Positions 20,300-29,818 of a DNA stretch of 64,000 nt are shown here, piece by piece. Source of the DNA: Nematopogon swammerdamellus (taxonomy: Eukaryota; Arthropoda; Insecta; Lepidoptera; Adelidae); NCBI GenBank assembly GCA_946902875.1, contig OX336340.1, positions 24,071,566-24,135,565 of the forward strand. The letters run 5' to 3'. Every line of letters begins with the position of its first letter. Position 1 is the stretch's first letter. The translations under genes were made by a program, and so were the position numbers. Below the pieces are notes generated by a model. The model ran no database searches, had not been told where the DNA came from, and worked only from the letters and a program-made list of their open reading frames with translations.

Positions 20300-20500
20300 T
20301 TCGTGTTTCAATCATCCATCAGTGCTCGGGTAGCACGGTTTGAGTCTTATTTTCAGCCCATGCGCCGAAACGACTATGGGCACAACGAACGTCGAGTCGA
20401 CGGGCCACATATTGGTAACCTCGTGCTGCAGGTCCAGATACTTTAACATCTTCTCTGGTTCCTTACTAACGAGGTTACCATCGTATATATGTGGATGTAC
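20300..20500 (-). pseudogene. LINE ORF2 fragment (post-RT region)
   Basis: Reverse translation is open for about 55 codons and reads YDGNLVSKEPEKMLKYLDLQ then HEVTNMWPVDSTFVVPIVVS and AHGLKIRLKP, then a stop. The pattern NxxxKExEK..KYxDLxxEVxxMW....VVPIVVxAxG is the conserved segment after the reverse-transcriptase core in non-LTR retrotransposon polyproteins. Both sides are lost. It is not repeated elsewhere in the window. Confidence 0.75.
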
Positions 20501-20524
20501 AAAGATATATAGATAGGTACTACC

Positions 20525-20719
20525 TGGTTATTTAAAGAAAGGGATTGAAAATGGCGTCGTTCCTATTTTCCTCTCGCTCACGCAGTATTGCCGTCTAAAG
20601 AAAATAAAGCAAATTGTTCGAAGACAAAAATTTGCCGATACAAAAAATATATAAAAAAATTTGCATTCTGTAAAGTTGTAAAACGCCACCATTCTTAATC
20701 CCTTTCTTTAAATAACCAA
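20525..20719. mobile_element. MITE with 25-bp terminal inverted repeats
   Basis: Ends TGGTTATTTAAAGAAAGGG and CCCTTTCTTTAAATAACCA, with ATGGCGTCGTTCC/AACGCCACCATTC extending the pairing. About 195 bp. Target duplication unclear. Confidence 0.75.
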
Positions 20720-21429
20720 GATTTATTTATGTGGTTTCTATAAACATTCAGAAAGGCCCTGTCAACCCGTATTCACCCGTACTCCTCTTTCAAGGCGCCG
20801 CCGCCGCTTTCGCTGGTTGGAGTAGGATGCAATACAATAATCAATCAAAAATTCGGTTTTTATTCCAAAACTACGGATCGAATCAAAAAAGTAAAAAGCT
20901 ACTGATTTAGATATAGAAGGGTTGATTTGGTCACGTTGCCTTAAATACGTTTTTATAACTAAATTCCGAGGCTGTTTATGATTTTTTTCTATCGAGTGAA
21001 GTTAATCAAATCGTGCATTCAAACAGCTATCAATCTGCACTGATATATGAAGTTTTACATATATTAAAACTGAATCTGACAGGTAAGTAGGCGGTACACT
21101 TCTTGAAATTCGTGTCAGACGCTGTCTCACATCACCTTAATATTTTAATTTGATTATTGCACGTATATTGAAAACGTCGGACGCGATCGAAATCCTCCCG
21201 GGACACTCCCGAGACCCCCTAATATTCAGGACATGTCCTGGAAAAAAAAGGATTGATGGCTACCCTACCTCCGGTGGTAGCAGACCGCAGGTTTTTCTCC
21301 CGCCCAACCGCTTGGCTCCCACCTCGGCCGCCCACCAGGAGACATCACTTTGTGTAATTGAAAACTCGCTGCACACTTGAGCGTTTCCGACGAGTTGATG
21401 TTTTGAGATAAATCTTCGTATACTGGAGA
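20720..21429. other. Unassigned
   Basis: GC-rich patch at 20780-20820, otherwise AT-rich. CTGACAGGTAAGTAGG at about 21078 is a good donor-like site without a pyrimidine tract before it. Confidence 0.4.
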
Positions 21430-21840
21430 GCCCTTGCGGCGGACCAGGTGATTGTGAACTGGCGGTTGTGGTAGAAGTTTATTGTGGCAGAACTGGCGAT
21501 TGTGGCGGAAGGGGTGATCGTGACGGAATGGGTGATTGCCGTACGATCGGTTATTGTGAGCAGGTGATTTTAAACGGACGATTGTGATATAGCAGTTCAT
21601 TGTGGCAGCTTTCTGATTGTGGTAGAAAAAGTGATTGTAGCAGAACTGGCGATTGTGGCGGAAGGGGTGAGCGTGACAGAATGGGTGATTGCCGTACGAC
21701 CGGTGATTGTAAGCAGGTAATTGTAAACGAATAATTGTGATATAGCAGTTTATAGTGGCAACTTTCTGATTGTGGTAGAAAAAGTGATTGTGGCAGAACT
21801 GGCGATTGTGGCGGAAGGGGTGATCGTGACAGACATTTAT
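21430..21840 (-). repeat. Tandem repeat: 17-bp units in a 153-bp higher-order unit
   Basis: Built of GATTGTGGYRGAA-type units of about 17 bp. CAGAACTGGCGATTGTGGCG recurs at 21488, 21641 and 21794, exactly 153 bp (9 x 17) apart. Because 153 is divisible by three, the reverse strand stays open for 199 codons (21265-21864), giving a 51-residue repeat rich in His, Asn, Phe and Tyr (HDHPFRHNRQFCHN). No signal peptide or known domain. The frame is most simply a by-product of the array, though a coding origin is not excluded. Confidence 0.8.
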
Positions 21841-22066
21841 TACATTTTTACTATTCGTCTGCACATTTAGTTATAATAATATTTGTTTGTTAAATAAGAT
21901 TAAGTGGCGAGCGGGATATAGAGTGAGGTGGCGCGGAAAAGTGAGGGCGAAATTAGAATTCGAGTATTGCGAACTCATAAAAGCAGACCAATAGTTTTCA
22001 CTTAGGATAGGGCCCTTGACTGAACTCTCAAATAAAAATGTTTAACAACGCTGACTACTAATATTG

Positions 22067-22449
22067 TCAACCTCGGTAGCACAGTGGTGCGGTCGGTCGA
22101 CTGTTGTTAAGCAACGCTGAGCGCGGTCAGTACTTGGATGGGTGACCGCTCGACCGTTGGAGACTGACTGTGGTTCGGATTCCACGTAAAACTGTAGGTC
22201 CCTTCCCTTTTTACCTTACTAGGTGGTAGGGTTTAGCCCGTCCGGGTTGGTACCACCACACTTAAAGAAACGTCGGTCGAAACGGCTATGTAAATAGTTC
22301 GTGTTTTCCGTCCAGTTCAGTGTAGCCGACATGAAATGAAGGGAAGCACTGACGTGGCACCTAGCTCACCCGGTGTTATGGGCTGACATCGCGGATGTTG
22401 TAGTGTAGGTGATGTAGCAAACCGTGTCAGTTTCCATAAAAAAAAAATA
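22067..22449 (+). mobile_element. Family A SINE, full length
   Basis: Best intact copy. Head: CAACCTCGGTAGCACAGTGG (tRNA-like), GTTAAGCAACGCTGAGCGCG, then GGTCAGTACTTGGATGGGTG and ACCGC, identical to the insect 5S rRNA internal control region apart from the GCTGA. Body: ACCTTACTAGGTGGTAGGG, GGGTTGGTACCACCAC. Tail: CACCCGGTGTTATGGGCTG, GTGTCAGTTTCCATAAAAAA. About 380 bp. Confidence 0.92.
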
Positions 22450-23235
22450 CTTAGCCGGTATAAATAATTTTGAACTTAGTAGCCAACTGTTTTTATTTGC
22501 ATTCAACGTCGAAATATAAAATTAGCCGGCCAATTAAAACTGTGCAATTAAAATGCTACTCACATTGAAAACTGAAGTCCACATCACAGCGCCCCGGCCC
22601 ACTTCTGAAAATTCCGCGGCCACGAAGCCTCTCGCGCTTTCCATTTGCCCCGGGGTGGTGCGGAGTCCGGGGGTTGGGGGGCGTCAGTACCGACCCGGAC
22701 GAGTACTTTTAATTACCAGCCGCAACTAGTATCCGGGGGCAGAGTGGAAAGCCCTAAAAATGCGGCATTCGGACGATATGTGGCAATTTACGGAGGTCGC
22801 CAGTAAATTGGATGAGCTTTAGTGCAGCCCCTGAAACGGTCGGCTTCGGCTTTTAAATTTCGTTGGCTCCGACTTGTGGCTTATTTTTTGCGGTGATCGT
22901 TGATCGCCAGCGTGACGGTAGTGCGAATACATTGGAAGGACTGAAACACATTGGTTGATCGTGAATGAGTTAACATCAAGTTGATATGAACGCTCTAGAC
23001 AGGGACGTGCGTCGTCGTAGCTCGAACAAATCTACCTAATATACTAATATATAAAGCCTATGTAATATAAAATATATGTATAATAACAAGGTGTGTAGAG
23101 CCCATCGGCAGTAGAGGAGGGTGTTAATCGAGGTCGGGACGAGCGAGTGGCCGGCCACTCTATATTGTAAATGTAATATAAAATCTATGTAATATAAAAT
23201 ATATTTATTATAAAATACATGTCATATAAAATCTG
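22450..23235. other. Unassigned with G-rich block and AT tandem
   Basis: 22651-22683 is G-rich and quadruplex-capable, followed by TTTAATTACC. 23050-23235 contains degenerate repeats of TATGTAATATAAAATATATG (about 17-20 bp), interrupted by a CG-rich piece at 23100-23160. Confidence 0.5.
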
Positions 23236-23312
23236 AGTTTACCGGTTCTGTAGAGGAAAGATAAGCAGAATCGATTGGTACGCATCCGCGGTAAGTCCAG
23301 CATGTAGGGACA
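23236..23312 (-). pseudogene. Family F LINE, internal fragment
   Basis: AGTTTACCGGTTCTGTAGAG, GATTGGTACGCATCCGCGG and TAAGTCCAGCATGTAGGG match 49370-49440 in the same orientation. Includes a small GGGACATGTA duplication. Confidence 0.7.
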
Positions 23313-23472
23313 TGTAGGGATGTATAAAACTATAAACAAACTAAACTATTCACTATCCACAATATACATACATATGTATAATCGCTCCTTCTGATATATA
23401 GAGCGAGCGTCCGCGTTCTGCCAACTTTAGCGGTTCCAAATAGAATCTTATCTCTTCACTGTGGCTAGAATT

Positions 23473-23823
23473 TATAATTTTTTTTTTTTATGAAAACTGA
23501 CACGATTGGCTACAGCACCCACAACATCCGTGATGTCAGCCCATAACACCGGATGAACTAGGTGCCATGTCATCTGCTTCCCTTCATTTCATGTCGGCTA
23601 CACTGAACTGGAAAGAAAACACGAACTATTTACATAGCCGTTTCGACCGAAGTTTCGCTCAGTGCGATGGTACCAACCCGGGCGGGATAAACCCTACCAC
23701 CTAGTAAGGTAAGAAGGGAAGGGACCTACAGTTTAACGTGGAAACCGAGCCACGGTCAGCCTCCAACGGCCGAGCGGTCACCCATCCAAGTACCGACCGC
23801 ACCACTGAGCTACCGAGGCTGAC
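23473..23823 (-). mobile_element. Family A SINE, near full length
   Basis: Poly-T, GAAAACTGACACGATTGGC, the shared tail and body, then CGGTCACCCATCCAAGTACC (5S part) and ACTGAGCTACCGAGGCTGAC (tRNA part). The segment between the two head parts, including TTAAC of the 5S box A, is deleted (GACCGCACCACTGAG). Confidence 0.9.
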
Positions 23824-24331
23824 AAATTATCACCGTCTCGCTTCTCCGCCTCCGGCTCGCGCGCTAGCCCGCACTATCTTCACGCCTCGGGCGGGGATGA
23901 TTGAGGGCGGTTCGGGGGTAGGTCCACACGGAACTCACCGTCGTCGTCGCAGTCGCCCGCAAAACAAATAATTTCCCGCAAAAGCCCGCATTTTAATTAC
24001 GCAAAGCGCTTTGTCAAGCGTTTCCCTGTAATTTTGATGAATCGCGGAAATTATTTATGTCATAATATTCAGCGGAGACGCGGCCCCCTAACTCAGATTT
24101 ATAGCGCAACTTTAACGGACACTTATTAATTAGAATTCTCACTTTTGCCGTAAGGAGATTGTTCTTTTTGTTTTCCTGCCTAACCTACCGCTTCCGCTGG
24201 GTCCGCGACGACGCAGCGCCGCCTCCCGCCGTCCCCCGCCAGATTCATATTCAGATATTTATTTCACCTCGAGTGCGCCCGAGTCAAACCCTAGACTGTA
24301 GACTGTAGACTTGCCCGAAATGTTGAATGAA
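23824..24331. other. Unassigned, GC-rich first half
   Basis: 23830-23965 and 24180-24240 are CpG-rich. No exon or repeat recognised. Confidence 0.4.
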
Positions 24332-24742
24332 ACATTTTTTTATGTAATCCGTTATGGGTGGCTGAGTCGGAGGGGCCAAAGCGCATGCTCCGACCAGCCA
24401 ACATCACCTCCGAGAAGGTAGGTGCCATACCGGAGACTTCCCTGGATTGCTTGCTATACTGAACTAGAGGAGAACACAACCGAGGCTGCTATGCGGCCAT
24501 CTTACATCCAGTACGGTGGTAACAACCCAGTCGGCTACAATTTGAGCACACCACCTAGTAAGGGGCAAGGGAAGGGACCTACAGTTTTACACCGGTTCCG
24601 AACGGTGAAGCAGCAGGTGTAGGCATGCACGTAAATTTTTTCGTCAGAAAATACTCATTGGTACACGCCGACCGGATTCGAAGCGCGGACATCTCGCATG
24701 AGAAGCCGATGCCCAAACCACTCGGCCATCTGCCGCTTAGAT
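24332..24742 (-). mobile_element. Family B SINE, full length with tRNA head
   Basis: Reverse strand starts with the head GCGGCAGATGGCCGAGTGGT (A box TGGCCGAGTGG), about 30 nt later CGCGCTTCGAATCCGGTCGG (B box GCTTCGAATCC), so both Pol III boxes are intact; the layout resembles a class II (Leu/Ser) tRNA. Body: GTAAAACTGTAGGTCCCTTC, CTTGCCCCTTACTAGGTGG, CCACCGTACTGGATGTAAG. End: CATAACGGATTACATAAAAA. About 410 bp. Confidence 0.9.
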
Positions 24743-24756
24743 TTTAGTTATACGCT

Positions 24757-25059
24757 AGCTTTTGCCCGCGGCTTCGCTCGCGGTAGACTCGGTTTAACAG
24801 CACATCCGATTTAAACGCAAATATGATAATAAACTATCGCTTCTTATATTCTCTCTCTCTCTCCCGTCCATACTATACTTTATTTGATACTGCGCAGCCC
24901 TAAGGCTATTTATATTCTCTTCTATAAGAAGTAGAGAGTATAGAAGAAGAGATAGAGAAGATGATAGAGATTATCTAAGGGCAATTTATTTGAAATTTTA
25001 GTAAGTCCCGACTCGCGCGTACACCTCCGGCAAGCCATAAAGTCAACAAATTATTAACC
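24757..25059. repeat. E2 end fragment and (CT)n / purine-rich DNA
   Basis: CTAGCTTTTGCCCGCGGCTT, CGCTCGCGGTAGACTC at the start, then a (CT)n run at about 24850 and a complementary-type GAGA-rich stretch at 24935-24975. Confidence 0.6.
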
Positions 25060-25308
25060 ATCTTCCTTACCTATAATAAAATCCAACGTCTGCTTTCTGT
25101 CTGAGTGTCTGAGTGTCTGAGTGTCTGAGTGTATGTCTGTCTGTCCGCTTATAACTCGAGAACCACTGAACCGATTATAATTAAACAAAATTCTACGGAT
25201 AGCTTGATTCTTCCCATCAACTATAGGCTACTTACTATCACGCTAAATGGCTTATGAGGTTAACAGTGAAGTGAAATATGAGAGCGGGCGGAGCCGCGGG
25301 CACAGCTT
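25060..25308 (+). mobile_element. Family E element, full copy
   Basis: TATAATAAAATCCAACGTC, five TGTCTGAG units, CTTATAACTCGAGAACCAC, and GAGCGGGCGGAGCCGCGGGC at the end. Very close to 6346-6570; differs mainly in the number of TGTCTGAG units. Confidence 0.85.
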
Positions 25309-25481
25309 GTACCATATGAAATGCCGAGTTAGTATGAAAACAAAGCATACTTGTAGCGAAACGACTAATTTATAGTCGCCGAAGACAGAAGTTGGCCGTG
25401 CGTGCCGGGGCTAAAGGATCTAGCTGGATGGAAAGGATGGAATTAAATATGAGTTGCTTGAGTAAACTACATTATTTGATA

Positions 25482-25740
25482 ACTAGCTTTTGCCCGCGGC
25501 TTCGCTCGCGTGAAATTCGTATTTAAAAAGAAGAAAGTAAGTAAGCCCGCTACCGTACCTTTATTTCGGCGCGCGGAACAATTCGGTTTGAATGAGAGCC
25601 ACATCTTACCGTAACCGGAACTGAATTTTATTTAGCCTATCCTGTGTCAAGTATTGTTAAATTTGCTTCTACTAAATTTTGTCGAATTCGGATGATCGGT
25701 TTAAGAGTTATGGAGGAACATACATACATACAGAAAACAT
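25482..25740 (+). mobile_element. E2 element (CCCGCGGCTTCGCTCGCG type)
   Basis: CTAGCTTTTGCCCGCGGCTT, CGCTCGCGTGAAATTCG, GGCGCGCGGAACAATTCGG, ATTTAGCCTATCCTGTGTC, TTCGGATGATCGGTTTAAG, ending ACATACATACATACAG. A second copy is at 51636-51893. Non-coding. Confidence 0.8.
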
Positions 25741-25850
25741 TTGTAAAAATCGTCAATTTCGTTTTAGTATCATCCATAGATTCTACAAACTCAGTATCTC
25801 ATAAAACAAAGTAACTTACTCCATGACCATCCCTTACAGATTTATTAATA

Positions 25851-25910
25851 ATATATATATATATATATATATTGATATTGATATTGATTGATTGATTATT
25901 GATGAATGAT
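25851..25910. repeat. (AT)n then (GATT)n microsatellite
   Basis: ATATAT for about 22 bp, then ATTGATATTGATATTG and GATTGATTGATTATTG. Confidence 0.8.
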
Positions 25911-25940
25911 TTATATTAAACGTGTAATTGTTTGTTGCAG

Positions 25941-25975
25941 GTATGTTCGCCGTTTATTTCTGTATTCAGCGGTCG
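25941..25975 (+). other. Candidate recursive splice site / micro-exon
   Basis: ATTGTTTGTTGCAG directly joined to GTATGT (acceptor then donor at 25940/25941), with a TATTAAAC branch-like sequence upstream. 35 nt later GGTCG is followed by GTGAGT, a second strong donor. This is the layout of a recursive splice site with its RS-exon. It might also be an ordinary 35-nt exon or chance. The 63447 site has the same arrangement on the same strand. Confidence 0.3.
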
Positions 25976-26031
25976 GTGAGTGGAGTGATGTGTCTTTGTG
26001 AATTCTTGGCGATTTTTGTTTTTCCGATTTT

Positions 26032-26217
26032 GTTTTTTTTTTTTCATGGAAATCACCTACAACATCCGTGATGTCAGGCCATAACACCGGGTGAACTAGG
26101 TGCCATGTCAGTGCTTCCCTTCATTTCATGTCGGCTACACTGAACTGGATGGAAAACAAAAACTATTTATATAGCCGTTTCGACCGACGTTTCATTTAGT
26201 GCGGTGGTACCAACCGG
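26032..26217 (-). mobile_element. Family A/A' SINE, 3' part
   Basis: Poly-T, CACCTACAACATCCGTGATG, GGTGAACTAGGTGCCATGTC, and CGGTGGTACCAACCGGG where it stops. The ACTGACACGGTTGGCTAC segment is deleted. The ATGAAATGAAGGGAAGC-type sequence places it nearer A than A'. Confidence 0.8.
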
Positions 26218-26636
26218 GAAGCCGTTATCACAGCGAACCGGAAGTGAGGGCTCGAAGATGGCGCAGGTAAATTAGCCCCGCCCGCCCCCACATCCTCCGC
26301 CGCCCGCCCACTATATAAATCTCTTAATCTCTTTACATTGGGCCATCGGCATAAATTTGACATGTGCGATTTTTTTGTTTTTATTGCGTTATTCAAAAGC
26401 GACGGTCCGCGCGGTCCCCCTAGCGTGATAAAATCGTATTTTATGGGCGGCTCGGACGATGTTTTATTATTTTTCGTTGTGTTTATTGATTCACGTTGGG
26501 TTCGGGGACGCGCGCGGGGTCCCGTGCGCGGGGGACGAAGCTTGCGGTTGCGGGACGCGCCTACCTATATCCATCAAACATACATGTGTATACAGGGTTT
26601 CGTAGCAGTCACTGCGTTAATTTCGGAAGGAGATTT
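26218..26636. other. GC-rich unique block with TATATAAA
   Basis: 26250-26310 and 26500-26560 are CG-rich. CTATATAAATC at about 26311 is TATA-like. A 130-residue frame (26338-26730) starts here but runs into the SINE at 26637, so it is not a gene. No further support for a promoter. Confidence 0.35.
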
Positions 26637-26789
26637 CGCTTCCCTTCTTAACTTACTAGGTGGTAGGGTTCAACCCGCCCGTGTTGATGCCACCGCACTG
26701 AATGAAAGATCGGTCAAAGCGGCTGTGTAAATAGTTCGTGTTTTCCGTCCAGTCCAATGCAGCCGGCACGAGCAAAGGGAAGCACTGAC
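26637..26789 (+). mobile_element. Family A/A' SINE, body fragment
   Basis: CTTAACTTACTAGGTGGTAG, CCGTGTTGATGCCACCGC, GTTTTCCGTCCAGTCCAATG and GGGAAGCACTGAC. Borders the satellite array, and its last bases (CTGACTCATGAGACAGACG) merge into the first satellite unit. Confidence 0.8.
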
Positions 26790-26803
26790 TCATGAGACAG
26801 ACG

Positions 26804-27790
26804 CTCATTGCATCAATAAATAGAAACTAACCTACTGAGCTCCACGTACGTCTGTCTCATTGCATCAATAAATATAAACTAACCTACTGAGCTCCACGTA
26901 CGTCTGTCTCATTGCATCAATAAATAGAAACTAGCCTACTGAGTTCCGTGTACGTCTGTCTCATTGCATCAATAAATAGAAACTAACCTACTGAGCTCCA
27001 TGTACATCTGTCTCATTGCATCAATAAATAGAAACTAGCCTACTGAGCTCCATGTACGTCTGTCCCATTGCATCAACAATTAGAAACTAACCTACTGAGC
27101 TCCACGTACGTCTGCCTCATTACCCAATAAATAGAAACTAACCTACTGAGCTCCACGTACGTCTGTCTCATTGCATCAATAAATAGAAACTAGCCTACTG
27201 AGTTCCGTGTACGTCTGTCTCATTGCATCAATAAATAGAAACTAACCTACTGAGCTCCATGTACATCTGTCTCATTGCATCAATAAATAGAAACTAGCCT
27301 ACTGAGCTCCATGTACATCTGTCCCATTGCATCAACAATTAGAAACTAACCTACTGAGCTCCACGTACGTCTGTCTCATTGCATCAATAAATAGAAACAA
27401 ACCTACTGAGCTACACGTACGCCTGTCTCATTGCATCAATAAATAGAAACAAACCTACTGAGCTACACGTACGCCTGTCTCATTGCATCAATAAATATAA
27501 ACTAACCTACTGAGCTCCACGTACGTCTGTCTCATTGCATCAATAAATAGAAACAAACCTACTGAGCTACACGTACGCCTGTCTCATTGCATCAATAAAT
27601 AGAAACAAACCTACTGAGCTACACGTACGCCTGTCTCATTGCATCAATAAATAGAAACTAACCTACTGAGCATCACGGACGTCTGTCTCATTGCATCAAT
27701 AAATAGAAACAAACCTACTGAGCTACACGTACGCCTGTCTCATTGCATCAATAAATAGAAACTAACCTACTGAGCTCCACATGCGAGAGT
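26804..27790. repeat. 52-bp satellite array, about 19 units
   Basis: Unit: CTCATTGCATCAATAAATAG, AAACTAACCTACTGAGCTCC, ACGTACGTCTGT. Unit starts fall every 52 bp from 26804 to 27739, with one 51-bp unit at 27116. Units 3-6 (from 26908) recur in the same order as units 8-11 (from 27167), sharing AGTTCCGTGT and CCCATTGCATCAACAATT variants, so blocks of about five units were duplicated. A second subtype (ACAAACCTACTGAGCTACAC, ACGTACGCCTGT) dominates the right half. 52 is not a multiple of three and no frame runs through. Confidence 0.95.
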
Positions 27791-28277
27791 ACGTAAAATC
27801 GTCAGCCCACGAGAGTCGCGCGGGACTCCGACGCCGACACAATACTGGATGGACACAAAGGGGGATAAACGCACAATGAATACGTAATTCGTCTTAAACG
27901 CCATTCTGGGACAAACATCTCGCCGAAGTATTGGAATACAAAAAAATGTTTCCTCAACAAAATATTGCCGCGAACAAAAGCGAAGAGCCGGGTTAATGTT
28001 GCCCTGTGATTTCTATACATTCTGCTGATGCACGTTGCCTATTCAGGGGTGGTTCGCCCTTTCAGGTCGACGCGAAATGAATGGCGAATATCATCAATCT
28101 GTCTATATTATTAAAAAAGGCGCGCCTGCAGTCCGACTCGCGAGTTTTTCGCGAGAGTTATTATTTACTTCCAAACGGGACAAAATGTCGGGACTCTTTG
28201 TGGGTAACTTTGAAATTTTCAATGCTCTTATAAAAAAAAATTTAAACAATATTTTATTCCATAACAAATATTTTTTT
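27791..28277. other. Unassigned
   Basis: Mixed sequence, CG-rich at 27800-27835. Contains GGCGCGCCTGCAGTCCG at about 28119. No gene or repeat identified. Confidence 0.4.
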
Positions 28278-28600
28278 AAATAGTTAGAAAACGCTTTATT
28301 GCTCCAATAAACACTAAACAGTAATAAGTACATTGTGTGTGAAATGTGTAAATAAAGAAATGTAGGTATGTAGTAGCAAATATATGTAAGATGTGACAAT
28401 ATTTTATTTAATAAAAAGTTATGCGTGGTCATATTATATTGAAAATAATTTAAAAAATATATACACGTCGACTTGAGAACCTCCTCCTTTTTGCTTTCGT
28501 CTGTTATATAAGGATATAATAGGATATAAGAAAATATAAGGATTTTTGAAAACCTGAACATTAAATTAAATAAATATAATACTACGTAAGAATACATATA
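28278..28600 (-). mobile_element. Retroelement 3' end (GGAGCAATAAAG type)
   Basis: Reverse strand ends TGTTTATTGGAGCAATAAAG, with GTAGCAAATATATGTAAG further in (+ strand). The same pair of blocks occurs at 34718-35010, where the tail is (TATC)n. AT-rich; no frame. Confidence 0.5.
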
Positions 28601-28680
28601 AATTGTTAAGATAAAGAAAATAAGTTAGGTTGGCTAGGTCATGTAAAATATATAATTGGTATAATATGTAGATAATCATA

Positions 28681-28805
28681 CTAGCCAGCAATCCAGGGAA
28701 GTCTCCGGTATGGCACCTACCTTCTCGGAGGTGATATTGGCTAGTCAGAGCGTGTGCTTTGGCCCCTCTGACTCAGCCACCTATACCAGATTACATAAAA
28801 AAAGG
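28681..28805 (+). mobile_element. Family B SINE, 3' end
   Basis: CTAGCCAGCAATCCAGGGAA, TGGCACCTACCTTCTCGGAG, CATACCTATACC variant of the end, and CCAGATTACATAAAAAAAGG. 5'-truncated at the TAGCCAGC position. Confidence 0.85.
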
Positions 28806-29209
28806 TGGTTGTGGTGTCATTCATTACTTATTATAACATTTTAAATTTATTTTTGTCTTCAAACGGTTCGTTGTCAAGAACTTGAAAAAGCAATATAGAC
28901 CACACATAAGAAATAAAAATATTTATTTTCTATATTTTATTTATCACGACTATGAAAAAGGAAGAAAATAAGAAGGAAACTTGATCTCTTTTCTTTTCGT
29001 CGGGTTTTATAGATAGACATGTTTACAGATTCTACGTGTAATCCGAACTTTGAACGGACACACTTAGCTAAATAAGGAGGCAGAGTTTGATGTTTTTAAT
29101 AATAGCCTAGGTACATATAAGAGATTAGGTATAAGTTATCTTAATACATGGCATGCATAAGTAAAATTAGGCTAGTAAACGAGTTAGGATATCCTGTAAA
29201 GTTTGCTAG
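28806..29209. other. AT-rich, no feature
   Basis: Nothing recognised beyond A/T runs. Confidence 0.5.
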
Positions 29210-29818
29210 TTAAGGGGGGGTACTAGGCAAAAGCACTTCGTATTTTCCTAACCATACCCATATTTCAAGTAGTTTAACTATAATTTATATGCCTATAGTT
29301 GGGTAAAGATTCAAGGTATAATGTGATTACGTTATTTTTAATTTAATCTTATAAATTCCCTTAAAAATATGTGGTTGAAAAGTGGTAAAATCGTTCGAAA
29401 ATGCCTTTGCTATTTCCCTCGCCATTTTTTACAAATGCACCTAATACGAATACTGCACCAATGAGCTTAGAGTCAATAAGACTAAGAATCATCTAAATAA
29501 ATTCAAACGCTTACAGAATAAATGGTTTTTCACTTAACTATCTTTGAACATTCAAAATTTTGGGCCGTTGCCGTGCGCGAGCGTTTTTTGTATGGACGTA
29601 TTTGTAACGAGAGTAGCAAATGCATTTTCGAACGTTTTCACCACTTTTCACCCACTTATTTTTCAGAGAATTTACAAGATTATATTACAATAATCTATCA
29701 CACATTATACCTTGAATCTTTACCTAACTATAAACATATAAATTATAGTTATGTCTATTGAAATATGGCTATAGTTAGGATAATATGATGTGATGTTTTG
29801 CCTAGTACCCCCCCTTAA
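29210..29818. mobile_element. piggyBac-like MITE
   Basis: Flanked by TTAA on both sides (29210-29213 and 29815-29818). Ends GGGGGGGTACTAGGC and GCCTAGTACCCCCCC. The inverted arms continue inward for over 200 bp (TATTTCAAGTAG vs TATTGAAATA; GGTAAAGATTCAAGGTATAA vs TTATACCTTGAATCTTTACC; AGTGGTAAAATCGTTCG vs CGAACGTTTTCACCACT). A TTAA target site with G/C-run ends is the piggyBac signature. No transposase; about 600 bp. Confidence 0.8.

Noticed and set aside
20413..20482. Short inverted repeat GGTAACCTCG/CGAGGTTACC as a MITE
   Set aside because: It lies inside the LINE coding remnant and only 12 bp pair; likely coincidental.
21078..21090. Third recursive splice site (GACAG|GTAAGT)
   Set aside because: Good donor but no pyrimidine tract before the AG.
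26804..27790. CRISPR-like array of regular repeats
   Set aside because: The whole 52-bp unit repeats with no unique spacers and the setting is eukaryotic; it is a satellite.
28103..28597. 164-residue reverse frame
   Set aside because: Tyr/Phe/Leu/Ile-rich translation of AT-rich retroelement-end DNA; the composition follows base content.
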